From assembly GCA_023548195.1 (NCBI GenBank), contig JAJHZJ010000252.1:751501-815500 (forward strand): a DNA stretch of 64,000 nucleotides, read 5' to 3'. Positions 12,701 through 23,465 of the stretch are shown here, in pieces (the stretch's first letter is position 1; each line of letters begins with the position of its first letter). A program made the translations under genes and the position numbers. Under the pieces are notes generated by a model. The model worked only from the letters and a program-made list of their open reading frames with translations, had not been told where the DNA came from and made no database searches. The stretch is from Bettongia penicillata ogilbyi. Taxonomy: Eukaryota > Chordata > Mammalia > Diprotodontia > Potoroidae.

Positions 12701-13564
12701 TCACCAGTGTAGAGGCTAAATGAGCAGTAGTTCCCGTTTTCTTCCCTAGACCTATAGCTGTTCTCCCCTATCTTTTTCAGTAATTCCAAGTTCTTTTTGT
12801 CTTGGCAGTCTTGGTGAAGTTCCTCATCGTCCATCCTTCCCACTACTAGTCCTTGTTACCTTCTGTGAGGTATGAATGACTTACACAAAACTTGTAGCCA
12901 GGGATATTCATTATGAACCAAACTGTTGAACAAGAGAAGGGAGAGAGAAAGAAATAAAGGAATCATGAACACTTGTGGGATTTTTCAGTTAGTAGAATAA
13001 CTTTACCCTCCATGTACCTAAAAGGGTACATTATACTTGTGAAATTTTCCATTATTAATGTTACCGATTCTATACTTCTAGCTGGTTCATAAAAGTATGT
13101 GATGATATTATTGATCTACATTTTATTCAGTTTTGACCATAACCTTAACATCTCAACTAAGATGTGTGAATGTGATTTGTATTAACCTCTATCTAGAGTA
13201 AAAATAAAATTCATGCTTCCTACACCCATTATTTATGGTTGGTATGAGAAAAAAGGAATTGCCTTTCATTTCCATCTTATAGTTAAAAGAGGGATTCAGG
13301 TACTCAAGTTAGAAGGTACTATATTGATAGAAATGTGCCTTGTGTTTATATAATTCCATGATGGGAGCTATCATTATGTTTTAATATACTTTCAGTAATA
13401 AAAAATGCCTTGTGCCTAGCAATATTTAATAAAGGTTTTCTTAATTGAAAAAAGCGAAGTTTATACTACCAGTTTTTTATAAAAGTATTCCCCTATTGTG
13501 TATCTCTGTTCCACTGCTTCTACCATCCCACCCCACCTCACCCCACATTCTCCTTAATTTGCCT
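12701..13564. other. Intron, nothing recognised
   Basis: AT-rich sequence with no recognisable gene or well-defined repeat. A C-rich patch at 13520-13555 (ccatcccaccccacctcacc) precedes the inverted-repeat arm. Confidence 0.4.
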
Positions 13565-13829
13565 TCAGGCAGAGCTTTCAGTGACAGTACTGGACGCATT
13601 AAGGGAGAAGGGAAACTTCACCTTAGGATTACTACCGTCTCACAACAAACACTCTAACTCCAACTGTGCTCCTGGTTCCCTGACACAGTCCCTGTGATCT
13701 ACTAGCAGAACCTGAGCCTAATCTTTTCAGAGGTAGCTAAGTCCTACCTACTTTTAAATATACCTTCCATTAACACCTTCTATGTATATGACTTTCTCTA
13801 AGGGAGAAGAAGCAGACATAGGAAGTAAA
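13565..13829 (+). repeat. Inverted repeat, left arm
   Basis: Read forward, this stretch matches the reverse complement of 18122-18345 over its whole length. The best-matching parts are gcattaagggagaaggga, ctgtgatcta..agcagaacctgagcc, and cttttcagaggtagct. I estimate about 80-85 percent identity with some indels. It may be a member of an unnamed dispersed family or a local inverted duplication. Confidence 0.75.
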
Positions 13830-13834
13830 GGGTT

Positions 13835-15715
13835 TTTTTGTCCTTTTGTTGTCCCCCCCCTTTTTTAGGGGTATGTCCTTTCTTTTATTTTTTTCCAATT
13901 TCTTTATTTATTTTTAGTTATCAACATTCATTTCCACAAGATTTTGAGTTTCAAATTTCCTTCCCATCTCTCCCCTCCCCCCACCCCAAAACACTGCATT
14001 GTGATTACCTCTACCCCCAGTCTACCCTCCCTTTTATCACACCCACCCTTCCCTTATCCTCATCTTTCCTCTTTTATTGTAGGACAAGATAGATTTCTGT
14101 TACCCCATTACCTGTATTTCTTATTTCCCAGTTGCATGCAGAAACCATTCTCAACATTTGTTCCTAAAACTTTGAGTTCCAACATCTCTCCCTTCCTCCC
14201 TCCCTATCCATCCCCACTGGGAAGGCAAGAAATTCAATATAGGCTATATGTGTGTAGTTTTGCTAAAGACTTCTATAATAGTCATGTTGTGTAAGCATTT
14301 CCCTCCATCCTATCCTGCCCCCCATTTATTCTATTCTCTCTTTTGACCTTATCCCTCCCCAAAAGTGTTTACTTCTAATTATCCCCCTCCTCTCCTTTGC
14401 CCTCTCTTCTGTCATTCCCCCCCACCTCACTTGTCCCCTACTTTCCTGTAGTGTAAGATAGATTTTCATACCAAATTGAGGGTGCATGTTATTCCCTCCT
14501 TAAGCCAAATGTGATGAGAGTAAGCTTCACTTTTTCTTTCTCACCTCCCCTTTTTCCCCTCCATTGAAAAAGCTTTTTCTTGCCATTCTAATTTTTAAAG
14601 AACTATTTTCTTCAGTGAGCTTTTGAACCTCCTTTTCCATTTGGCTAATTCTGCTCTTTAAAGCATTCTTCTCATTGGGTTTTTGGGCCTCTTTTGCCAT
14701 TTGAGTTAGCCTATTTTTAAAGGTGTTAAATTCTCCAGTATTTTTTGGGGTCTCCTTTGGCAAGCTATTGACTTGCTTTTCATGATTTTCTTGCATTGCT
14801 CTCATTTCTCTTCCCAATTTTTCCTCCACCTCTCTTACTTTGTTTTCAAAATCCTTTTTGAACTCTTCCATGGCCTGAGACCATTGCATATTTATTTTGG
14901 AGGTTTTGAATGCAGAAGCTTTGACTTTTAGGTCTTTCTTTGATGGTATGCATTGTTCCTCCTCATTCAAAGGGGTGGAAAAAATGCCTGCACACCAAGA
15001 AAGTAGCCTTCTATGGTCTTATTTTTTCTCCCCTTTTTGGGGCATTTTCCCACCCAGCTACTTGACTTTTGAGTTCTTTGTCAAGAGAAGGGTGTACTCT
15101 GGGAACCTGTCAGTTCTCAGTTCCTCCAAGGTGGCACAATCAAGGGAGAGGAGTTACTCCTCTCCTTGCCTGTACTCTGGACTGTGAGCAGGATTCCCTC
15201 TCCAGAGCCTCTACCAGCTCCACCAACCAGCCAGCACTCTTCCTCACCCCAGGGCTGACATTCAGGGCTGAGATCCAGATCAGCTGCTCAATTCTTCCAG
15301 GTGCTTTAGGGCCAGGACCCCAACAATGGAAGCTGCTGCTGCCTGGGCCCAGGGCTAGGTCACTGCATTCTCTTCTCACCCAAGTGGAAGAGCTTTCGCA
15401 CTGACCTTTGAAGCTATCTTTGGCATTTGTGAGTTGAGGAATCTGAGACCTGCAGCTGGTGCCAGTGGTACCTTGAAGGCTGCTGCAGTCCTAGCCGTGG
15501 CACCGCCTATGCTGTGCTGTGTTCCTTTGCGCTACCGGTGCGATAGACCTTTCCTCTTCCAGCTTTATAGGCTGTCTTGGGCTGGAAATCTCTTTCATTC
15601 TGTCATTTTGTGGCTTCTGCTGCTCTAGAATTTGTTTTGAGTTATTTTTTACAGGTATTTTATGGTCTGTGGGAGAAGAGCTTCTTCCCACCATCTTGGC
15701 TCCACCCCCTTTGGA
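13835..15715 (-). mobile_element. Half-L1-like element: L1 5'UTR plus ORF1 coiled coil, no ORF2
   Basis: On the minus strand it begins with the L1 5' end (ggtggagccaagatggtggg near 15700) and a GC-richer 5'UTR (15700-14975). An ORF1 start at 14970 opens a 147-codon frame rich in Lys and Glu. Its repeats of the type Q/N-LxxEVQKLxEEN-xxLK are the ORF1p coiled coil. After about codon 131 the L1 ORF1 similarity stops. The element then passes into a purine-rich 3' segment (14520-13860) ending in aataaataaag and an A-rich tail. Neither the RNA-binding C-half of ORF1 nor any ORF2 is present. This resembles the known HAL1 (half-L1) type of non-autonomous element. Young-looking, since the frame is still open. 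Confidence 0.75.
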
Positions 15716-16034
15716 AAGTGTTGTCCCCTTTTTTTGGTAGTATAACAATGAAACTTTTTTTTCCTAAAAAAGTACCCTATATCGTGTGTAGGTTTTCTTT
15801 TCTGCAGTTGGTGAAGAAAGAATCAAAGGCCTAGTCAGAAGTGCAGAAGTTCTAGTGGGGGAAAAAGTAAACTAATCCATTTCTGGGGCTCAGAGGAGAA
15901 AAAAAAGAGGCCTGATCAGAGCCTGCTCCAATTCTGAGATGCAATAGGTCCCAGTTTTCATGTAATTCCTTGATCTTAACTCTCAAATCCTTCCTATATT
16001 CTCCTTTTTCATCCATTTTCATTTTTTTTTAACT

Positions 16035-16290
16035 TTCTGTAAGAAAAGAGACAATGAAGTACAGCAGAAGAGGGTTACTCGTCTGGTTAGGTAAGACCTG
16101 CATTCATATCTCACCTCTTGTATTAACAGTAGTATAATCACGGAGAAGGCCCCTAGCCTCTCTGCTCCCTAAGATCATTATAAAATGGAGATGAGGCTTA
16201 AGAGTACTTACCTTACAGAGTTGTTTTGAATATTAAATGAGATAGTAAAGTGTTTTACACACATTAAAACAACCATATCAATCAGTTATT
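16035..16290 (+). repeat. Diverged CORE-type SINE
   Basis: Matches the core and tail of the other CORE-type SINEs (tcattataaaatggagatga, ccttacagagttgttttgaa, taaagtgttttacacacatt). The head is degraded. Confidence 0.6.
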
Positions 16291-17000
16291 GTTAAGAAAA
16301 CATAACTGTTCTTTTCTCTCACATTAATCTAATTTTTTCAAGATGACTGAATGAATTTCTAGTTTCTGCTACCTATCAAATTCGTTGACCTAAAGGATTC
16401 TAAAAGGAGTAATTTTTATTCCATCTTTTAGTTCTGTCATTTTAGTAGCATAAAAAGCTTAAAAGTCTCTGTCGTGATAGGCTATACAGTTAATTTGCTT
16501 ATGACTCAAGTTTTCTTTATTTTCAAGATCACTGATATCAAGCTGTCAGACCATGCACCACTATATAATAGGTTTTAGCTTATTATGTAACTTGGAACTC
16601 ACTCATCCTATCTTAGTTAAAGCTGACCCTGTGTTCTAGTATTTTTCAAATCTATTTGGCCACAAAGAGGAACTGAATATGAGCTTGCATGCAAACCCAT
16701 TCAGTTCCCTTTGCAACCTGCTGAAAGTTGGGTTTTTTTTCATGTAGCAATGTTTTCCTCTTGAGTACAAAATGCATTTATACATGGATCTAAAGCATTT
16801 GCTTATATAGAGGGGGGAGGAAAAAAAGATAAATTGTGAGATAATGTAACACTGAAATGAAGAAAAACAAAACTAATTATCAAAAAGAGGAAGCAAAGTT
16901 ATTGAGTACCAAAAAAAGAAAAGGGAAAGATTAAAAAAAAAAAAAAGGACTGATGCTATAAATAGGACAAAAAAAAACACAAGAACAGCACAGTGCCAGT

Positions 17001-17038
17001 GGGGGGGGGTGGGGGGGAGGGGAGGCGGATGTGTGGGG
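17001..17038 (+). repeat. Poly-G tract, possible G-quadruplex
   Basis: Runs of 9, 7, 4 and 4 G separated by one to a few bases within 38 bases. Four G-runs of three or more satisfy the usual G-quadruplex pattern, on the strand that is sense for CASK. Flanked by A-rich tracts at 16930-16980. Confidence 0.6.
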
Positions 17039-17189
17039 AGGTGTGAGAGAGACAGAAAATGTCTATGTAGAGGAAATATAAGAACTGGAACAGCCATGCT
17101 AACGACTGTTCCCCAGGGTGTTAAAGTTACCAGATTGCTAAGTATGTGGGTTGTTTTGTTAAAACTATAATCTAGTCAGCACATTTATT

Positions 17190-17990
17190 AAGCACATTAT
17201 GTATACAGAGTGTACTCTGCTGAGTAAGATATAAAAACTAGATAAGACGCGAATCTAGGTGATACATTAGATGAAGTGCTGGAGCCATACTAAGGAAGAC
17301 ACAAATTCAAATCCAGCCTCACATACTTACTAGCTGTGTGATTTGGGCGAGTTATTTAACCTCTTTGTGACTCAGTTTCTTCATCTATAAATAGGGATAA
17401 TAATAGCATCTATTTCTCATGGCTCTGATAAAATGAGGTACATTTGCAAACCTTAAAGTACTACATAAATGTTAGCTATCATCATCATCATTATGAGTGA
17501 TATGACACTCATAACTATACAATGTAAGAGAAAATTAGAAAGGCACATAGCACAACGATATGTAGGTCTGGTGGGGAATCAAGGAAGAAAAGTCCTGGAG
17601 GGCTTCCTAAAGGAGATGGGGCTTGAGGTGAATTTGAAAGGATGCATAAAAATTCAACAAGTGAAGAAAAGTAAAAAGAACATTCCATGCAAAGGGAATT
17701 TGAACAAAGGTATGGAACTGGGAAAATCCAGGACACAGAGAAGTAAGTCCCAGTTGGGCCACAGCACGGTTTAGTCAGAAGGCTAGGTTTGAGGAAACTG
17801 GAAAAGTAGGACCAGATTGAATAGCAAACTACAAAGGCTGAAGTTTAAAGGTTTCTGAGACAAGTGATAAGACCAGAATACTAACTTGGTGGGTAGTATA
17901 TTGCTCATATGCCATATCCATACATGTTTAGGGGAAATAGAATCCCCCAAGCTGGGTACAGGAGTAAGGTAGAGAACTTCTGTCACTTCT
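17190..17990 (-). mobile_element. L2 LINE 3' region, antisense, interrupted by a SINE
   Basis: 17190-17261 (acatttattaagcacattat) and 17510-17990 (cttcctaaaggagatggggc, ttccatgcaaagggaatttg) are collinear with the reversed L2 3'UTR seen at 25680-26700. A SINE at 17262-17490 sits between them. Confidence 0.65.
17262..17490 (+). repeat. CORE-type SINE inserted in L2
   Basis: Head gatgaagtgctggagccata, core actagctgtgtgatttgggc and ttcatctataaatagggata, tail aagtactacataaatgttag. It splits a reversed L2. Confidence 0.75.
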
Positions 17991-18121
17991 GACGAGGACT
18001 TGGATTCTTTCTTGTCTTAACTGCAGAAACGAAAGCCTACACAAGATATACGGTACTCTTATGGGAAAAAAATAGTTGTTATGCTAGCAACAGAAGGGGA
18101 CAACAAGGGAGTAAAATAGTC

Positions 18122-18345
18122 TCCTTCCTGTGTCTGTTTCTTCTCCCTTAAAGTCACATACACAGAAGGTGTAAAGTGGTAAGATACAGCTACCTCTGAA
18201 AAGCTTCGGCTCAGGTTCTGCTGCTAGATCACAGGGATTGTGTCAGGAAAGCAAGAGCAGAGTTGGGGTTAGTGTGTTAGATGTGAGACAGCTTCCCTTC
18301 TCCCTTAATGCCTCCAGTTCTGCCACTGCCAGCTCTGCCTGAACA
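18122..18345 (-). repeat. Inverted repeat, right arm
   Basis: Reverse complement of the arm at 13565-13829, starting with caggaag/agaaacagacacagg on the minus strand. The two arms are about 4.3 kb apart. They enclose the half-L1-like element, the SINE-split L2 and the G-tract. Confidence 0.75.
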
Positions 18346-19149
18346 CTGTGTGGTAAAAGGCAGGGAGGAAGAGGGCTGCTCCAGCACCGAGACTGAGATG
18401 TATACGGCAGGCTGTGGGCCTGTCCAGAAAGAGGTTGAGCAAAGACGGAACAGAAACTTCTCAGCTCTTAAAGCCAGGACTGGCCTGCGTGTGTGTACAT
18501 TGCCTCTGGAAAATGTCATTTCAGTTTATTTTTCTATTTTTTCATCTTCCTCATCTCAGGTAACTTCTCAGACCACCTCCCTTAGGAAACATTGTGTTTC
18601 CCCATTAGAATAGAAGCTCCATGAGGGCAGAGATTGTCTTGCTTTTGTATTTATCTCCCTAGTGTTGAGCACGATTCTTGGCACACAGCAAGCACTTTCT
18701 ATAAAACTACTTTTTTGTTCATTTATTCATATAAGCTTAGTTCTGAATTTCTATTTTTTAAATGCTTATGGGACCCATGGGGAAGAGAAAAAGAGGAAAC
18801 AGTGTTTCCTATTTGTAAGAACCAGATGGTTAGAAATACTGTACTTCCTTTAGGCTACTTTTCCAGAGGGCAGCTACTGGGACAGCTCCAAATTCCGAGA
18901 GGTGCCCTGTTGGTTGGCATTCCTAGAACTATCATTCATTCACAAGCCCCTTACGATGAGCTCATAGTCAGGATCAGCCCACAGCAAAGTGATTCACTGG
19001 GATGGCGTGGTATAAAACATTCCATTCAGAAACCTGGGCTAATCCTTTCTGCAGATGGATCCTCACTTGTTAGGTCTGGGCTTTCCCTTGAACCCACAGC
19101 TCCCCTCTCTCCCTTCAGAGGTCACAATCCTAAAGTTGCTTCTGAAGTT
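18346..19149. other. Intron, mixed, with an L2 3' end
   Basis: 18575-18725 is a sense L2 3' terminus (ccccattagaatagaagctc, ttcttggcacacagcaagc). 18346-18560 and 18730-19149 are not assigned. A 173-codon open frame (18634-19155) starts inside the L2 end and has no recognisable motif, so I treat it as chance. Confidence 0.5.
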
Positions 19150-19555
19150 GAGTGACTACCTTTCCATGCCCATATCTGTCTGGAGAGGCAAACTGGCCAC
19201 AGTGCTTTCCACCTTCTGTTTCTGTGCTTTTGCATCTCCCCATCTTGAAATGAACTTCCCTCTCACCACTTCCACAGAGTCCCTCTTTTCTGCTCCAGCA
19301 TCATCTTTTGCAGAAGCCTTTTATGGTTACCCCCTAGCTGTTAGTGGTCTCTCCTCCAAACTACCTTGTATTTAACTACTTTGTATTTATATACTTTGTA
19401 TTTATTCTCTACAAATTTATATACTTCCTGTCTTCTGCATTAGAATGTAAGTTCCTTTGAGTAGGGATTGTTTTATTTTTTGTCTTGTGTCTCCCAAAGG
19501 TTTGGCACAGTGTCTAGAACTCAGTAGATGCTTAGTAATTGATTACTGTTAGTTT
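19150..19555 (+). mobile_element. L2 LINE 3' end
   Basis: Sense L2 3'UTR: ctgcattagaatgtaagttc then cagtgtctagaactcagtag near its end. Contains a ttgtattta-rich short repeat at 19366-19405. Confidence 0.65.
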
Positions 19556-20289
19556 TACAGTATGTCTTTTCTTCCTCAACTGTGACTCAGATTCCCTCAA
19601 ACCAGCTTCCCCTTTCTGTGACTACCTCAACTTGAAGTCTTCTTCTATCCTGTACCCCACCCCCACCCCCAGTACCTGAAACACATACTCTTAAAACTGG
19701 GCATTATTTTCCAAAAATTATAAGCATCGCAACCTTGCTTTAAAAAAAAGTTCTCCAGGTTGTAGAAGTTCATTGTAAGTGAAACTGCCTTATAGCATAA
19801 TTTTTAATTACTTAGTAAGCAAGATCCTTGAACAAGATGCAAAATATATGTCTCTTACTGCCTTTTGTTTGTATCTGCTCGCTATAAGGATTCTAACAAA
19901 CATTCTTAGTTAATGCTTGCCGATTAACTGATTTTTTTTATTCAGATTGGATTTTATAAGTATTTTAAAATTTAAGTATATTATTTTAAATATACAATAT
20001 GTTATTTCTAGGTCTGAGTGTTTATTTTTTCTTTTAAAAGGTTAATTCCTTAAACCTATAAAATGACTCATGCAAAAGAACTTGTAGGTTATATACTTAA
20101 ACTCAGTTATTTATAATTAGATTTAAATTCTTCACCAATAATTTATAATTACTTATAGTTTTATGAAGTGTTTACAGTGTATGTCATGAAAATTACAAGG
20201 TGAGTCTGAGAACATAAGGGGAAATCTAAATCATCATATTACAGAATCATAAAATGACCACAATTTCCTAAAATCACTGTTAAAAACAT
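19556..20289. other. AT-rich intron, nothing recognised
   Basis: No gene. A small C-rich tract (ccccacccccaccccc) lies near 19653. Confidence 0.4.
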
Positions 20290-20640
20290 TTCTAGCAGCT
20301 ATCCATTACCTGTCAAGTGAAGTTTAAAGTCCTTCACTGGATGTTCAGGACCCTCCATAATCTGATCACAGCCCTTTGCTGCAGCTAAATTGGATTACTT
20401 GCTATTCCTAAGCATTTCTGTGATTTCTTGTATTGAGAATTCTCTTCTCTTTCTTTTTTCATCCTTTTTTTCCAACCTCCAAATCTGCCTTTTATTATAG
20501 TGATTTGTATGCATGTCTTAGTTCTACTCACTGTGAGCTCCACTGGGGCAATGGCTATGTCCTGTTCTTTTTCTCTTCGTCCCTTCTCCTCTGTTTTCCT
20601 CCTAGCTCTTAAGATACATTCAAGTACTTGATAAGTGAAA
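20290..20640 (+). mobile_element. L2 LINE fragment
   Basis: Sense L2 3'UTR segments: agtttaaagtccttcactgg, aggaccctccataatctgat, then the end ctgtgagctccactggggca. Confidence 0.6.
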
Positions 20641-20803
20641 AAAAAAGTAACAAGCTAGTGTGACAGTAAAAAATGATCTATTTATATTTCTTTTCCTTCC
20701 CTTAGTCTCTGATTTTACAGCTGATTTATTTTAGAATTGTTCCCTGAATTGTATTTACTTATATTTTCTGAGATTCTGCTTAGTACCATTCTTGAGTGAG
20801 TGA

Positions 20804-20833
20804 TTGTGTGTGTGTGTGTGTGTGTGTGTGTTT
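20804..20833. repeat. TG microsatellite
   Basis: About 13 consecutive TG units. Confidence 0.9.
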
Positions 20834-20879
20834 GTGATGAATTCTAGCTGCAGCCACTAAACTCAATATATATAGAATT

Positions 20880-21250
20880 TTGTGTGTGGTTTGTTCATCA
20901 TTTTCAGAGGACCATGACATGAGGGAGATGCTAATGTGACTTGCAGTTGACTTTGATCTGAGTGTGAGAGGGCTGTGCACAGTCACCAGCCTCACTTTCT
21001 CCTCCAGAATTATCTTGGTCCTATGGCAAATATTCCTCAGGATGACTGGAGATGGCCCAGGATATGGTGGGAGACTTGGGCCTTTTTTAAGCTGAAGTCT
21101 TTTCAGGTTCTTATTTTAAGTGAGGCACAACTCATTCATGGAGTAGGCCCTTTAATAATGGATAGCCCCTTTAATAAAAAAAAGTTTTTTAAATCTAACT
21201 GGGAGGGAAGACCCTCAGGATGACTGTTCAAAATAGAAACAGTTACTATT
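20880..21250 (-). repeat. SINE-like element with the agaggaccatgac tail
   Basis: Reversed copy. The tail module (cagaggaccatgacatgagg, cagttgactttgatctgag) is followed by a body ending in ccctttaataaaaaaaag and gggaagaccctcagg. It is collinear with 34155-34560, and partly with 51430-51640. The head is not the tRNA-like head seen at 54428. Confidence 0.75.
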
Positions 21251-22959
21251 TACATTCACTCTGAGCCAGAGGGGCTTAAGCTTCTTGAAGATTATAGACA
21301 GAGACATGGGAAAATCTCCATTCTGTTTAATAAAAAGATTTTGTAGCCCTAGCTAATGTGCCATTCATGTCAAGAAAAAATACCATTACTGCATGGTACA
21401 AGGTTTTGGAATTCGTTATAACAAAGTTTAATTTATATTGCTGGTAGCATTCTGTCTTTTCCAAACGAATACATATCTAAAAATTAGACAAATCAGCTGC
21501 CTTGGGCATCTGCCCCATTTGATCATGTAATCAGTATTTAGCCGAAAGAACCCAAATGACTGATAGAATTATGGTATTTCAGACCCATAAGTGTCCTTAG
21601 AAATCTTACATCCCTGTTCCATTGTTTTACAGGTGAAGAAACTAAGTCCCAGGATGGCTAGTTTTCCCATTGTTTGTTAGTAACAGGGGCAGGACTAGAA
21701 AGAACTCAGTTCTAGTAACTGTCACTTTTAAAGGTCTCCTTACACCTAGTGGAAGGGAAACATCCTCTTCAACAATATGTATTAAGCACTTACTGTGTTA
21801 CACTCTGATGGATGTGCAGGTGTGCAGGAAATGATTCCTGCTCTCTGGGAGCCCACTGGCATTCCAGTTTCAATAGAAGTCAGTGGAAACTGAGTAAGAA
21901 GTTAAAAAAAAAAAAGGTCAGCATAGGATTTTACTGTTCTCGGGCTTTTTTTCTGGAAAAGGTTTCAACTAGTCTTCTCCCAAAAGGAAAAAAATAAAGG
22001 AAGAGCAATATGGGGCTAATATTAATAATATCCCTTTTTCTTTCATGTCCCTTATGACTTTTAAATTCTATGATTTTTTATTAATTTTTAGAATTTCTTT
22101 TGAAAACAATTCTCAGCTTAATAAACAGTAAAACATTCAGATTAACAAAACAAAATGCACCTAAATCGTTAGCTCTAAGTTATTTGCAATTCGGTTTAAG
22201 TAAATGTTAACTTTAACAAAATGATGATAGAATATCCTTTTGGCTCCCGTAGCCCCTTCGGGTATCCCTTTTCTTCTTTGTATTTTTTTAATTCTGTCTT
22301 GGTTCATTTCATTTAGTCATATTCAGGATGTATGTGATTGAGGCTCTTCATTCATTTACCACTTCACTTACATTTTGTTCATGTTTACATTTTCTTTATA
22401 TTTGTTACATTTTATGGCAAAGCAATAGTTCATTATATTTATGTGCTACAGTTTGTATTATTCCCTAATCATTGAGCGTACTGGGTTCCTTTTCTTTCCT
22501 TATAATTAAGATATAGTAGTGATGTCACTTGTTCCTGTAATCTCTCTCCCAGAGACTCTTGAACAAGTTTGTTTGATTTAGAAATCCGATTATTTTGTGT
22601 TCAGATCCATGTGCTTTTTAAATGTAGTCTCAGTTTCTCCTACTTTCAGTTGTATCACAGGATTGTTTTTTGAGAAGTGTTTGGCGTTATTGTTAGATAA
22701 CATGGACAAAGCTTTAGAATTTCTTTATTCCTTACATAGTTTTATTTTACCATGTAGTTGAGGAATAAATGGTAATTGGTTTGTGTATGTCTGTGTGTAT
22801 ATTAAAAAAAAAAGTATTTAGTTTGCTAGGTATCAGTTCAACCACCATAACCATATAGATGTTTATAGAAACTGGAAAATCTCACATTTTACTTTTTTTA
22901 AAAAAAACATGAATACGTGACAGAGTTTTGAATTACAACACATTTCTGTCAACCTAATG
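21251..22959. other. Intron, mostly unassigned
   Basis: A diverged MIR-like SINE at about 21570-21720 (gtgaagaaactaagtcccag) and a reversed L2 end at about 21770-21860 (tattaagcacttactgtgtt) are recognisable. The rest, downstream of GPR34, is AT-rich without features. Confidence 0.45.
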
Positions 22960-23465
22960 TAATCTGAGACATGTATCCCCTCTATTCATTGTACACCATT
23001 TAAATAGTCTGGAACATATGCCAGCACTAGTTTACCAGTTGGGGAAACTACAATTCTCTTCAGCTTGTTATGTTATTAAGGTTATAAATTCCAACAAATA
23101 CTTTTGCAGTCCATTTTTACAAATATAACAATGCTTTACATTAACACTTTTAAAAGGTGTTAGACTGAAATACCATAGATTTAAAATCATATAGTAGTGA
23201 CTGGCTTTTTCTTCTTCTTCAACATATTATTTGACAAGTCAAGGAAATGAAACACAGCATTTATATTTACAAAATGAAAAAATCCAGTAAATACTGCTTT
23301 GGTTTTGGGGTTTTTTTGGAGGGTTTTTTTTTTGTTTGTTTTTAGGTAATGCTAGAAACATTATCAGTACTGAATGTGGTAGTTTTCTAATACTTGTAGG
23401 ATTTATTGTTAGTAAATGGTTTTGGTAAAAGGCAATGATTCATAATTCTTTGTAACACATTCAAC
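22960..23465 (-). other. GPR34: Probable GPR34 3'UTR
   Basis: AT-rich sequence follows the GPR34 stop codon on the minus strand. One minus-strand AATAAA lies at 23402-23407, only about 60 bases past the stop. Whether that signal or a more distal one is used cannot be told. No repeat was recognised immediately after the stop, which fits a retained 3'UTR. The lower limit is a guess. Confidence 0.35.

Noticed and set aside
14975..15700. GC-richer segment with several open frames, considered as a CpG-island promoter
   Set aside because: It is the 5'UTR of the antisense half-L1-like element. Any promoter activity would be that of the retroelement.
18634..19155. 173-codon open frame, the longest unassigned one
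   Set aside because: It begins inside an L2 terminus, has no motif, signal or splice support, and its composition is like the flanking intron.
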